Positions 23,824-30,672 of a DNA stretch of 33,456 nt are shown piece by piece. Under the pieces are notes generated by a model that saw only the letters and a list, made by a program, of their open reading frames with translations, was not told the DNA's origin and ran no database searches. The position numbers and the translations under genes were made by a program. The DNA comes from a virus. The DNA lies in the IMG/VR virus record IMGVR_UViG_3300046507_000197, positions 1-33,456 of that record, one strand, 5' to 3'. Position 1 is the first letter of the stretch; each line of letters starts with the position of its first letter.

Positions 23824-25258
23824 CTGGTGGATCCTCGTCGTCCAGGTTCAGACTGGAAGCGTCTTCCTGCAGCTCGTCGCGAACCTGATCGTCCGTTTTC
23901 TCCGGATTGATGATTCCTCGATCGCGCAGGTACTGCCAGAAGTCGGTGACCGGGAGGCGACCACCCTGCACCGCGTTGAACAAGCCGGCCATGATGTTGG
24001 CGTCCAGCCTGATCTGGGTGAAATCCTGATTCAGCTTGTATTCGGTTTTGCCAGCCGCGCCGACGAATTCAGCCATCCACGCGAGACACTGGGTGTAGGC
24101 CTCGCTGACGTTGCTCACGATCAGCGAAAGAACGCTGTGCTCGGACGCAGTGTCAGTGCTGGACTGCTCGGCGGTCTTCGTCGCACTTCCGCGCTCGACC
24201 AGGCGAGCACCCAAGGCAACCAGCTGGGTTTCCTTGGTGTCCATGGCCTCTTTGATCATGGTGTTGGCTTCGGCCTGCAGAACGCCCGCGGAGCCGTTGA
24301 CCGGCAGCGGGAGAATCGCACGGGAGCCGAAGTAGATACCTTTGGCTTCCAGCATCGCGACCCATTGCTCATCGAGGCCGGTGATGTACACCTGCGGCTG
24401 CCCCATCAGGAAGGCCGCGTCTTCATAGTCCGCGCTGTTCCGGTAATGCCCGATGTTGACCTCGGCCATGTCGTATAGCGGCGAGTCGTCGATGCTGGTG
24501 TCGTTGTTCTCGCTGCCCAGGAACTGAAATGGGATGACTGTCCAGCGCTGGCCGGATCCGTTGAGCGGAGCGAAGGGCTCGACAATGCGCGAACTCTCCT
24601 TTGCGCCCTCTTCCCAGACCTCTTGCGTGTACACGCCGGCCTCATCGAGCCGCAGAACCCGAAACTGAATCTTCTGCTCGCTGCCGAAGCCGTCTTCGGT
24701 GTCAACATCAACGGTCTCACGCAGAACCACCAGGCTCAGCAGATGCTGACCGCCGACCTGACGAGTCTTCCAGTTGATGATGGACTCAGCCGGATAGCTG
24801 CTGACATTCGAACGGGCGCGGCCGGAAATTTCATCAGCCTTGCTGACGCTGCCAGCCTCGACCGCTGCGTAATCCACCAGCAGGCCGTGACGGCCGACTT
24901 CGAGCAGATGCCCGATCACCGATTGCGACTGCTGGTAGATGCTGACGCCCTGCCCGTCGATATCCTTCGAAACGTATTCGAGAGCGACAGGTGTGGTGAG
25001 CGTCGGCCAGGTGCGGAATGCTGCCCCGACGAGGCTATTTTTCGTGCGGCCCGTTGCGTTGTAGAACACTGCACGGGCCTTGTAGCCCTTGTACCGCTCG
25101 GTGTTCTCCTTGCTCAGGTCGTGAGCATTCGGCTTTGGCAAGTAGAGGTCGCCAGCAGCCTTGATGGTTTCCGAGCCTTTGCAGACGTCACGCACCAGGC
25201 GCCAGCGGGATTTCGCCGCGTCGTACTCCGGGCGGGTGAATGTGACGTCATTGGTCAT
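23798..25258 (-). CDS. Portal protein (DUF4055 family)
   Basis: 486 aa, MTNDVTFTRPEYDAAKSRWRLVRDVCKG, a typical DUF4055 opening; the AVFYNATGRTKNSLVGAAFR motif, the HYRNSADYEDAAFLMGQPQ segment and LGARLVERGSATKTAEQSSTDTASEHSVL (stem and wing) are conserved in this family. Portals form the dodecameric DNA channel at one capsid vertex and bind the terminase. The start codon overlaps the terminase stop (TGATG), as expected. Confidence 0.92.
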   Translation of the reverse strand: MTNDVTFTRPEYDAAKSRWRLVRDVCKGSETIKAAGDLYLPKPNAHDLSKENTERYKGYKARAVFYNATGRTKNSLVGAAFRTWPTLTTPVALEYVSKDIDGQGVSIYQQSQSVIGHLLEVGRHGLLVDYAAVEAGSVSKADEISGRARSNVSSYPAESIINWKTRQVGGQHLLSLVVLRETVDVDTEDGFGSEQKIQFRVLRLDEAGVYTQEVWEEGAKESSRIVEPFAPLNGSGQRWTVIPFQFLGSENNDTSIDDSPLYDMAEVNIGHYRNSADYEDAAFLMGQPQVYITGLDEQWVAMLEAKGIYFGSRAILPLPVNGSAGVLQAEANTMIKEAMDTKETQLVALGARLVERGSATKTAEQSSTDTASEHSVLSLIVSNVSEAYTQCLAWMAEFVGAAGKTEYKLNQDFTQIRLDANIMAGLFNAVQGGRLPVTDFWQYLRDRGIINPEKTDDQVRDELQEDASSLNLDDEDPPDGGQPSNS

Positions 25259-25557
25259 CAGCGTGCAAACCCCATGTTCAAGGTGGTGACCGGTTTAATG
25301 ATCGGGAAGTCTTTGTGAATGAAGTAGCCGCCCGCGTCGTTTGCGTGGTCGTTGCCTTGCGTCTTGTCCGGCTCGCCGTTCGGCGCCCATATCTGCTGCT
25401 CCAAGCCATCGGCGTAGGTCGGGCATGTGAAGGGGTTGACCTTGTAGCGGCGCTCGCCCTGTGCGTTGCAGAACATGGCGTTCATGGCGTTGATCCGGTC
25501 TTTCACCGGTGGGTTTGCTGCTGGAGCAATCACCGCGAATCCGGCCTGCTTGAGCAT
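25258..25557 (-). CDS. terL: Terminase large subunit, C-terminal part in a shifted frame
   Basis: The frame entering as ...ADIAMLKQAGFAVIAPAANPPVKDRINAMNAMFCN is the normal continuation of the terminase nuclease domain (after YPDASGDSRKSVNAS), and it ends at the expected overlap with the portal start. It includes the conserved HANDAGGY near the end. It is out of frame by one base with the upstream part, and the ATG at 25557 has no ribosome site, so it is not an independent gene. Confidence 0.85.
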   Translation of the reverse strand: MLKQAGFAVIAPAANPPVKDRINAMNAMFCNAQGERRYKVNPFTCPTYADGLEQQIWAPNGEPDKTQGNDHANDAGGYFIHKDFPIIKPVTTLNMGFAR

Positions 25558-26558
25558 CGCGATGTCAGCAGGCTGGCATTCACCGACTTGCGTGAGTCGC
25601 CCGAGGCGTCCGGGTAGATCCGGATCTCGCAGGTCTTCTCAAAGTCGTTGCCGTTGTGCCGCCAGTATTTTTCCTTGATGCGTCGGATCATGTCCGGCGT
25701 GTCATATCCGTTCATGAGCTCATCAACCGCGCGGGGCATGCCTTGGTCACGCTTCACATGGGTGATCGCCGCCATCTTGCCAACGTTGAAGTCCATCCCG
25801 ATGAACAGCGGCTCCCCAGGCTCGACTTTGTCGAAGCATTGATTCAGCTTGCGATCGTACGCGTGGTAGATCGACCCTGACGTCAGGTTGACGAACTGCC
25901 CGTTCAGGTAAGCGCGGATCAATTGAGCCGGGTACGACTCCATCAGCGATGGGATGTAATCGTCGGGTAGGTTCAGCTCGTTGTCGAAGGTGCTGGCTTG
26001 GATCAGGCCGTACATGGAAGCTAGCGCGGGCTTCTCGCGGATCTGTTTCATGAACTGCTGGTAGACGAACTTGAAGCCCTCGGGCGTCGTCGTCACGTCC
26101 ACGCCGTTCTTCAGACCCGGCACGTTGTAGCGCATCCGGGCAATGATCTTGCGCCAGGCGTGCTGAGCCTTGAGCGCTGGGAGGACATCAAGCTCATCGA
26201 CCAGCGCGTGCCCGATCTTGAAACCGACGATGGTCTGCGGCTTTTCCATCGAACGACATATCGTCGTGCTGCGGTACTGCCTGCCGCTGTAGAAGTCGAC
26301 TTCTTTGTCGCTTTCCTTGGTCCTGACCTTCAGGCCCCAGTCGTAAGCCACCTCCTCAATCGTTGGAAAGAAGATGTCTCGGATCTGCGGATAGGTCGGA
26401 GCGAAGTAGCCGGAGTTGATGCCCGGCCATTCCCATACGTGTTTGCAAAGTGCAGCACATCCGACCCACGTCTTGCCCGAACCGAACCCGGCAACGAATC
26501 CACGAAACTTGTGCGGTAGCTGGAGAAAATCAGCCTGGGGAACGTTCAGGCTCGGCAT
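25530..26558 (-). CDS. terL: Terminase large subunit, ATPase and first part of the nuclease domain (frameshifted)
   Basis: Starts at ATG 26558 (MPSLNVPQADFLQL) after GAGGAAGCGGG. Walker A is GFGSGKT (residues 24-30), and the Walker B/catalytic carboxylates are in HALVDELDVL. The RuvC-like nuclease has FIGMDFNVGKM and IYPDASGDSRKS. After SVNAS the frame runs into unrelated residues and stops at 25530, whereas the real C-terminus lies in the other frame. The ATPase domain would still be complete, but the nuclease domain would be cut. The 5' end overlaps the terminase small subunit. Confidence 0.92.
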   Translation of the reverse strand: MPSLNVPQADFLQLPHKFRGFVAGFGSGKTWVGCAALCKHVWEWPGINSGYFAPTYPQIRDIFFPTIEEVAYDWGLKVRTKESDKEVDFYSGRQYRSTTICRSMEKPQTIVGFKIGHALVDELDVLPALKAQHAWRKIIARMRYNVPGLKNGVDVTTTPEGFKFVYQQFMKQIREKPALASMYGLIQASTFDNELNLPDDYIPSLMESYPAQLIRAYLNGQFVNLTSGSIYHAYDRKLNQCFDKVEPGEPLFIGMDFNVGKMAAITHVKRDQGMPRAVDELMNGYDTPDMIRRIKEKYWRHNGNDFEKTCEIRIYPDASGDSRKSVNASLLTSRCSSRPDSR

Positions 26559-27006
26559 CCCGCTTCCTCGCATCAATTACGTGAACCGACACGGCGGTTG
26601 GGACAACTGGCTCCTCGTCCGCATCGGCTTTCTTCTGCCGGTTGACGTACATGTCACCGGTTTCTTTGGCGGCCTGCTCCAGAATCTGCATGGCGAGCAC
26701 GATGTTCTTCATCGTCTCGGCCTTCTCAACGAACCGATTCATGGCCCGAAGCCGGAACGCCCGGTTCGCAATCGGTATGTCGGCCGTCTCTTCGCGGAAC
26801 CGCTTCCGGGTGTCTTCGAAAAGCGTCACCCAGCGCTTCGCCAAGTTCACACCTGCTCGCTTGGTTGGGTCGTGCTGCTCAACCTGCTGACGAGTCACGT
26901 CAACGTTGAATTCCTGCTTCACCGCCTGTGAGACTTGGGTAGGAGTGTCGAAGCACGCCAAAGCCTGAACGATGAAGGCTTTCACATCGCTTTTCAGGGC
27001 TGCCAT
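26530..27006 (-). CDS. Terminase small subunit (DUF2280 family)
   Basis: 158 aa, MAALKSDVKAFIVQALACFDTPTQVSQAVKQEFNVDVTRQQVEQHDPTK. This N-terminal helix-turn-helix and the following KRWVTLFEDTRKRFREETADIPIANRAFRLRAMNRF region match DUF2280, which precedes the terminase large gene in many Pseudomonas and enterobacterial phages and probably binds the packaging site. It overlaps the large subunit start by 29 nt. Confidence 0.9.
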   Translation of the reverse strand: MAALKSDVKAFIVQALACFDTPTQVSQAVKQEFNVDVTRQQVEQHDPTKRAGVNLAKRWVTLFEDTRKRFREETADIPIANRAFRLRAMNRFVEKAETMKNIVLAMQILEQAAKETGDMYVNRQKKADADEEPVVPTAVSVHVIDARKRDAEPERSPG

Positions 27007-27037
27007 AGATTTCCATCCGTCTCATGCCTGTCTCACT

Positions 27038-27661
27038 TCAGGCCGACTTGAGCAGACAGGTTCCGCAGGCCCTCGAAATATTCAGTTTCCCCACCTCTGC
27101 GGGTTTGTTTGCAGCGTCGACCATGGCCTGAACCTCAGTGCTCGCACCGTAGCGACGGACCACTCCGACGAACTCTTCCACGTCATGGCCTTGAAGTTTC
27201 AGCTTGGGCGCGCCGTCCTGTGTGAAGGCAGGCTGACCGTATTTGTCGGTCGCTTGCGCCAGATGATAGAGCTCGTGCTCAATGAGGGCACAGAACTCGA
27301 TGTCGCTGCAGTTCGAGCAGTAATCCGCAGCAAGCGTGATGATGAAGATCGGCACCTCGCCGAACCAGTCACGCATCTGCTGTTCCATTCGAGCCTTCTG
27401 CCAACCCCCAGCGCGGAAGGCAACCTGCTCGACCTGGCCCAGCACCCGGCGACCCTGCCTCTCGAAGCTGGCTGATGCCCACATCACCGCGATATCTGCG
27501 TCGATCAGATGAGCGTGGTCTTCGTTATGGATGGTTCCGGTCTCGGCAAGGATTTCGGCCTGCATCCACTTCCACACATGGGGCGCGGGGACCAGGCGAA
27601 TGCCGAAATCGGATAACCCATGCATATCCAGTAGCGACGCTGGTGGCAAAGGCCGCTCCAT
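27038..27661 (-). CDS. Putative phage metallopeptidase (HExxH)
   Basis: 207 aa. The zinc-binding motif His129-Glu-Leu-Tyr-His133 lies in LIEHELYHLAQ, and the family context VWASASFERQGRRVLGQ, GEVPIFIITLAADYC is that of the PhageMetallopep family found just upstream of terminase genes. Four cysteines (YCSNC, and ACGTC at the end) could bind a further metal. Substrate unknown. The gene starts just behind a terminator. Confidence 0.85.
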   Translation of the reverse strand: MERPLPPASLLDMHGLSDFGIRLVPAPHVWKWMQAEILAETGTIHNEDHAHLIDADIAVMWASASFERQGRRVLGQVEQVAFRAGGWQKARMEQQMRDWFGEVPIFIITLAADYCSNCSDIEFCALIEHELYHLAQATDKYGQPAFTQDGAPKLKLQGHDVEEFVGVVRRYGASTEVQAMVDAANKPAEVGKLNISRACGTCLLKSA

Positions 27662-27677
27662 ATCCTATCCCCGGCCT

Positions 27678-27707
27678 TAAAAGCAAAAGACCGCCAAATA
27701 GGCGGCC
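27678..27707 (-). terminator. Intrinsic terminator between the 129-aa moron and the metallopeptidase
   Basis: Minus strand CCGCC-tattt-GGCGG followed by TCTTTTGCTTTT. It lies 20 nt past the stop codon of the 129-aa gene. Confidence 0.75.
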
Positions 27708-27725
27708 TTCTACTCGTTGGACTAA

Positions 27726-28115
27726 TTAATCTTCCAGGCTCAATTCACTCTTGAAGTCTGGGAAGCACCTAATGAACTCGAGCTCGATAGCGACCTCTGG
27801 CTCTTTTGAGCGCAGGGCAGCATCAATCCGCCCCCAACCAATGCGAGGCCAAACGTCAATTTTGGGCGTCTCGATAAATGCGTAATCGCCATCAGGCAGC
27901 TCGATCATGCTGTATCCGATTTCCCACAGCACTCCGATCAGCTCACGAATGAACATGGGAGAGAGATCGGCCCTACCAGAAATCATCTTCAGATTGTGTT
28001 TGCTGAAACGGAAACGACTGACGTGTCGCTCCTTTTCGGTCGCGTATAACTCTGCATTAACCATCAGGGCTTGAGCAGTTGAAATGGCGGACAGTTTTTT
28101 TCGTAGACTGGACAT
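27726..28115 (-). CDS. Unknown 129-aa soluble protein (stand-alone moron)
   Basis: From ATG 28115 (MSSLRKKLSAISTAQALMVNAEL). The sequence has a helical N-terminal half (KERHVSRFRFSKHNLKMISGR) and an acidic C-terminal half with several aromatic/acidic patches (DVWPRIGWGRIDAALRSKEPEVAIELEF). I do not recognise a family. It has a promoter-like element 72 nt upstream and its own terminator, which makes an autonomous unit in the otherwise coupled operon, between the membrane (lysis) genes and the terminase region. The ribosome site (GGTAACGATT) is weak, so the start is moderately sure. Confidence 0.7.
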   Translation of the reverse strand: MSSLRKKLSAISTAQALMVNAELYATEKERHVSRFRFSKHNLKMISGRADLSPMFIRELIGVLWEIGYSMIELPDGDYAFIETPKIDVWPRIGWGRIDAALRSKEPEVAIELEFIRCFPDFKSELSLED

Positions 28116-28186
28116 AATCGTTACCAATTTTGTGATAGTCGTGCCAGACAGAGGTCCAGCGGGGCGTGTTCGCAAGGAACGGAGCC

Positions 28187-28214
28187 ATAATAACAAAACA
28201 CCCAGAATAGGCAA
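28187..28214 (-). promoter_or_regulatory. Sigma-70-like promoter for the 129-aa gene
   Basis: Minus strand TTGCCT (28214-28209), 16-nt spacer, TATTAT (28192-28187), in an AT-rich stretch. It points to the gene beginning at 28115. Confidence 0.55.
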
Positions 28215-28314
28215 TAGCTAACCCAAATATGTAGCTAGCTTTTTAATCAGGTGATTTTTAGGTTTTATCACACTGCCTAGCTCGGAAGGGGCGCATCTAA
28301 ATTTGTGGCACGAT

Positions 28315-28674
28315 TCAGCGCGGTCGGCGACGACGATCCACCTGCCCAGGCTGCGCACCGAAGCGCGGATCACGTAGGCAGTGCTCGCAGTTCAGCTTCG
28401 AGCAGATCCACTTCTTCACCGCAGGCCAATACGTGACCATGAACATGTGGCGTACTCCGGCCAGACATAGGGATGCGTGAAGCGTCAGCCCGGCATTGGT
28501 CGGGCCGAAGAAAAGTGTCTGGTTGCGCGTCATCACGACAAAGCCGCTTATGGCGATTGCCGAGTAGATGACCTTGCCGACGATCCCATCACGGACCTTC
28601 CCGCTCAGCACGCACCAGGTGGCCCACAGCGCGATCAGGCCGCAGGCGATGGAGTTGATCAGTTCAAGGTTCAT
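28315..28674 (-). CDS. Small membrane protein, holin-associated position
   Basis: 119 aa with three or so hydrophobic segments: residues 7-25 (NSIACGLIALWATWCVLSG), 34-50 (KVIYSAIAISGFVVMTRN) and 60-82 (NAGLTLHASLCLAGVRHMFMVTYW). A Cys-containing, strongly basic tail (CEHCLRDP ... RRRRPR) follows. It overlaps the holin-like gene (ATGA). Two-gene membrane cassettes of this type in Pseudomonas phages are often annotated as holins or antiholins; the precise role is not provable from sequence. Confidence 0.7.
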   Translation of the reverse strand: MNLELINSIACGLIALWATWCVLSGKVRDGIVGKVIYSAIAISGFVVMTRNQTLFFGPTNAGLTLHASLCLAGVRHMFMVTYWPAVKKWICSKLNCEHCLRDPRFGAQPGQVDRRRRPR

Positions 28675-29000
28675 GGTGGATTGCCTCCCCCGAACCGCTG
28701 GCGTATGAGTGCCCAGAGGTCAGCGGCTTTGATGGCGCGATTAATGGCGGTCATCAGAGACCCACCGAAAGCGCCTAGCAGGAACCCGACGCCAGCCACA
28801 TCACTTGGCTCGACCACGCTGAAGCGGTCGCAGACGATGCCGGTCAGGTAGAAAGCGCAGGCGATGCCGGTGCCGAGAAAGATCGCCCACGACCGGAAGT
28901 CCTTGAGGTCATCTTTGTGCCACCAACTGGCAACGATCGCACCAACCAAGCCCGCGATAAGCCAGTCGAGTTTGTCGAGCAGGCGGTGAAGTAACTCCAT
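28671..29000 (-). CDS. Holin-like membrane protein
   Basis: 109 aa, with hydrophobic segments at about residues 13-29 (WLIAGLVGAIVASWW), 39-58 (AIFLGTGIACAFYLTGIV) and 68-84 (VAGVGFLLGAFGGSLMTA) and charged ends: the class I holin layout. It would make the pores that release the SleB endolysin, which has no signal peptide of its own. It is located after the llpA terminator and ahead of the terminase module, about 27 kb from the endolysin. Confidence 0.75.
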   Translation of the reverse strand: MELLHRLLDKLDWLIAGLVGAIVASWWHKDDLKDFRSWAIFLGTGIACAFYLTGIVCDRFSVVEPSDVAGVGFLLGAFGGSLMTAINRAIKAADLWALIRQRFGGGNPP

Positions 29001-29058
29001 GCGCTCGACTCCGTACTGGGCAGGGATTGTGTTCGCCGAAAGGCGTGACTAACAAATG

Positions 29059-29095
29059 AATGCTCCTGGCCGATTCCTTCGAACGGACAGGAGCA
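29059..29095 (-). terminator. Long-stem hairpin downstream of llpA
   Basis: Minus strand TGCTCCTG...CAGGAGCA (8-bp stem) with an inner CCG...CGG pair, followed by TTCATTTG. It closes the com-llpA unit ahead of the holin gene. The T-run is weak. Confidence 0.55.
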
Positions 29096-29135
29096 CTTAC
29101 CCGCTATGGTTGCTAACTCGTTACGCTACGGACAG

Positions 29136-29978
29136 TTAAAACGACCAAACTGGAATATCGTATGGTCCCCATTTAGTCCATTTTTTATGGGCGCTAATCG
29201 TGGGCGTGAAACCGAATCGAGCCCACACCGGTTTGTCCATGGCCACCGATACGGTCCCATTAGCTTGGATTCGAAGATAGGCACCAGGGTTGCCATAAGT
29301 CTTCGTATTCCAGACGACAGTCGAATCCGCGTAGATGACAAAATTGCCGTCCTCTTGCATGACCGCTCTGTTCGCGCCTGACCCATACGTACCGGAGCTC
29401 CACAACGGAGTTTCGTTTGCAGCGTATAGAACGAGATTTCCATCGGCCTGAAACGAGAAATGGTTGGCGCCAGACTGATAGGTTTGGCCCTGAACCAGAG
29501 CCTCTCCAGGTTTGACGGTTAGGTCAGTTTTGAAAAGTGAGAACTGCTCGATCGATGTGTTGCTGGCCCACAGCGGAAAGCAATCATTCAATACGAGATT
29601 GCCATCGTCCTGCATGACTAGATAGGTGCGGTACGCGGCGAGATCGACGTTGCCACCCAACGGGGTAGAGTTAGTGGTGAGCCAAGATCTATTGCGAGTG
29701 ACGTCATTGAATCGAAAATAGTAGTAGGTCGTGAGGTAATTACCCCCACCTTTGTCACTAGCAGGCTGGGAATAAAGCCAATTAGGTGGCTCTCTCTCCG
29801 TTGCCCACCACACTGCCTTCCCGGTTGTATTATCGTAAATGACAAGATTGTTATCTGTCTGAAGGGTCAGTGTGAAATGCTGAGACGGGGACATTAGGAC
29901 TTGTCCGGGTAGCAGCTTTGTGACTGGCGGAAGAACTGGGCTGCCATCGCCAGTAAAAGGCGCGTATGCAATGGCCAT
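29136..29978 (-). CDS. llpA: Lectin-like bacteriocin (LlpA / putidacin L1 type)
   Basis: 280 aa with tandem monocot-mannose-binding-lectin (MMBL) domains, the layout and size of LlpA bacteriocins. MMBL motifs QxDxNxVxY: QTDNNLVIY (residues 40-48), QDDGNLVLN (123-131, last residue changed), QADGNLVLY (177-185), QEDGNFVIY (208-216), and a degenerate one near 238. It has no signal peptide, as usual for this class, and ends DIPVWSF. LlpA proteins kill related Pseudomonas by binding D-rhamnose-containing LPS and acting on BamA. ATG at 29978 is preceded by ATAGGTGAAAAA, in which the site overlaps the com stop codon. The reading frame extends upstream to 30095, but only across com. Base composition is more AT-rich than the phage genes. 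Confidence 0.92.
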   Translation of the reverse strand: MAIAYAPFTGDGSPVLPPVTKLLPGQVLMSPSQHFTLTLQTDNNLVIYDNTTGKAVWWATEREPPNWLYSQPASDKGGGNYLTTYYYFRFNDVTRNRSWLTTNSTPLGGNVDLAAYRTYLVMQDDGNLVLNDCFPLWASNTSIEQFSLFKTDLTVKPGEALVQGQTYQSGANHFSFQADGNLVLYAANETPLWSSGTYGSGANRAVMQEDGNFVIYADSTVVWNTKTYGNPGAYLRIQANGTVSVAMDKPVWARFGFTPTISAHKKWTKWGPYDIPVWSF

Positions 29979-29986
29979 TTTTTCAC

Positions 29987-30172
29987 CTATCGAGTCGAAT
30001 GATTGGGTGCGGAGATTTCCGCTTTCATGTCGCTCAAAGGCGATAGCTCGGGGCTCGTGGCCCTCACATGATTCAACGTCCCGCATCGGGAACATTTGAT
30101 CTGGAGCTCCGTCATCTCACCGATACGGGCGAGAAGTCTTTTGCACTTTCCACATCTGCAATCTTTCAACAT
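29987..30172 (-). CDS. com: Mu Com-like zinc-finger translational regulator
   Basis: 61 aa (MLKDCRCGKCKRLLARIGEM), with the Com pattern: C7-x2-C10 and C27-x2-C30 (IKCSRCGTLNHVRA). Mu Com has 62 aa with the same cysteine spacing. In Mu, Com binds an RNA stem-loop at the mom ribosome site and switches on mom translation. Here the gene just downstream is llpA, with 8 nt between them. The ATG at 30172 follows AAGGCTTTGCAG; a TTG two codons upstream is too close to AAGG. Confidence 0.9.
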   Translation of the reverse strand: MLKDCRCGKCKRLLARIGEMTELQIKCSRCGTLNHVRATSPELSPLSDMKAEISAPNHSTR

Positions 30173-30326
30173 CTGCAAAGCCTTATGGTTTTCTGCTAGG
30201 CTCCGCCCCGCTCGCGCGAGCAGTGAGGGCCTTGGCTGGCTTGCAGGCTGGTTCTGCGATCTGGCGTCTCCCTTGGGTGTTACAGCACCCTCTGGAGTCG
30301 CCCTCTCTTTTTTGCGGACAAATGAA
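30173..30326 (-). promoter_or_regulatory. Leader region of com-llpA with palindromes
   Basis: No gene seen here. It holds a perfect 12-bp palindrome GCTCGCGCGAGC (30210-30221), a hairpin GGGTG-ttacag-CACCC (30275-30290) and GGAG-rich stretches. It separates the tandem terminators from com, so a promoter for com-llpA should be within it, but no clear -35/-10 pair was found. It could carry an activator-dependent promoter, as in Mu com-mom. Confidence 0.4.
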
Positions 30327-30351
30327 AAAGCCCCGATCTTGTCGGGGCTTT
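30327..30351 (-). terminator. Intrinsic terminator upstream of com (second of two)
   Basis: AAAGCCCCGA-tcttg-TCGGGGCTTT is a 10-bp stem with a 5-nt loop; on the minus strand the stem runs into TTTTTC. It could also terminate plus-strand transcription. Confidence 0.8.
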
Positions 30352-30368
30352 GTCGTATCTGGCAGGCA

Positions 30369-30394
30369 CAAAAAAACCCGCTCGGTGGCGGGCC
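30369..30394 (-). terminator. Intrinsic terminator downstream of the early operon (first of two)
   Basis: Minus strand CCCGC-caccga-GCGGG followed by seven T. Placed right after the 69-aa gene, as tR' stands between Q and the late genes in lambda. Confidence 0.8.
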
Positions 30395-30462
30395 TCTCGG
30401 AGCAAGTTGCCGTAGGCAAAATACTCAATGTGGCGAAATGATGCACTCAGCCGTGCGGGAAG

Positions 30463-30672
30463 TCAATCCTTAGTGATCAACAAGAAATCCTGCGGAGGGA
30501 TCTGATTATCTCGGCCGAGGTACTTGACAGGTATCCCCATGAAAGCGCCGGCGCTAAACTCCGGACTTTTGTGAATCGCCTCTACAGCCTCCTTCGACCA
30601 TAGATGAATTTCTGTAACCGGCTTTCCGTCTTGCTGGGACTTCGCTATCGCGTCCAAAATGCGCTCTTTCAT
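30463..30672 (-). CDS. Small phage protein, 69 aa, unknown
   Basis: MKERILDAIAKSQQDGKPVTEIHLWSKEAVEAIHKS, helical then a short C-terminal beta part (MGIPVKYLGRDNQIPPQDFLL). Starts overlapping the previous stop (ATGA), so it is the last gene of the early operon before the terminators. No family recognised. Confidence 0.75.
   Translation of the reverse strand: MKERILDAIAKSQQDGKPVTEIHLWSKEAVEAIHKSPEFSAGAFMGIPVKYLGRDNQIPPQDFLLITKD

Noticed and set aside
25558-25590. Programmed -1 frameshift in terL
   Set aside because: A -1 slip would restore the frame, but no X XXY YYZ heptamer exists around GCCAGCCTGCTGAC, and terminase genes are not known to need one.
29979-30095. N-terminal extension of llpA upstream of 29978
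   Set aside because: It would overlap com in another frame, has no ribosome site, and the standard LlpA N-terminus fits the start at 29978.
30250-30340. Mu-like GATC methylation switch upstream of com
   Set aside because: Only two GATC sites (30258 and 30335), far apart and one inside a terminator loop; Pseudomonas generally lacks Dam, so this Mu mechanism is unlikely.
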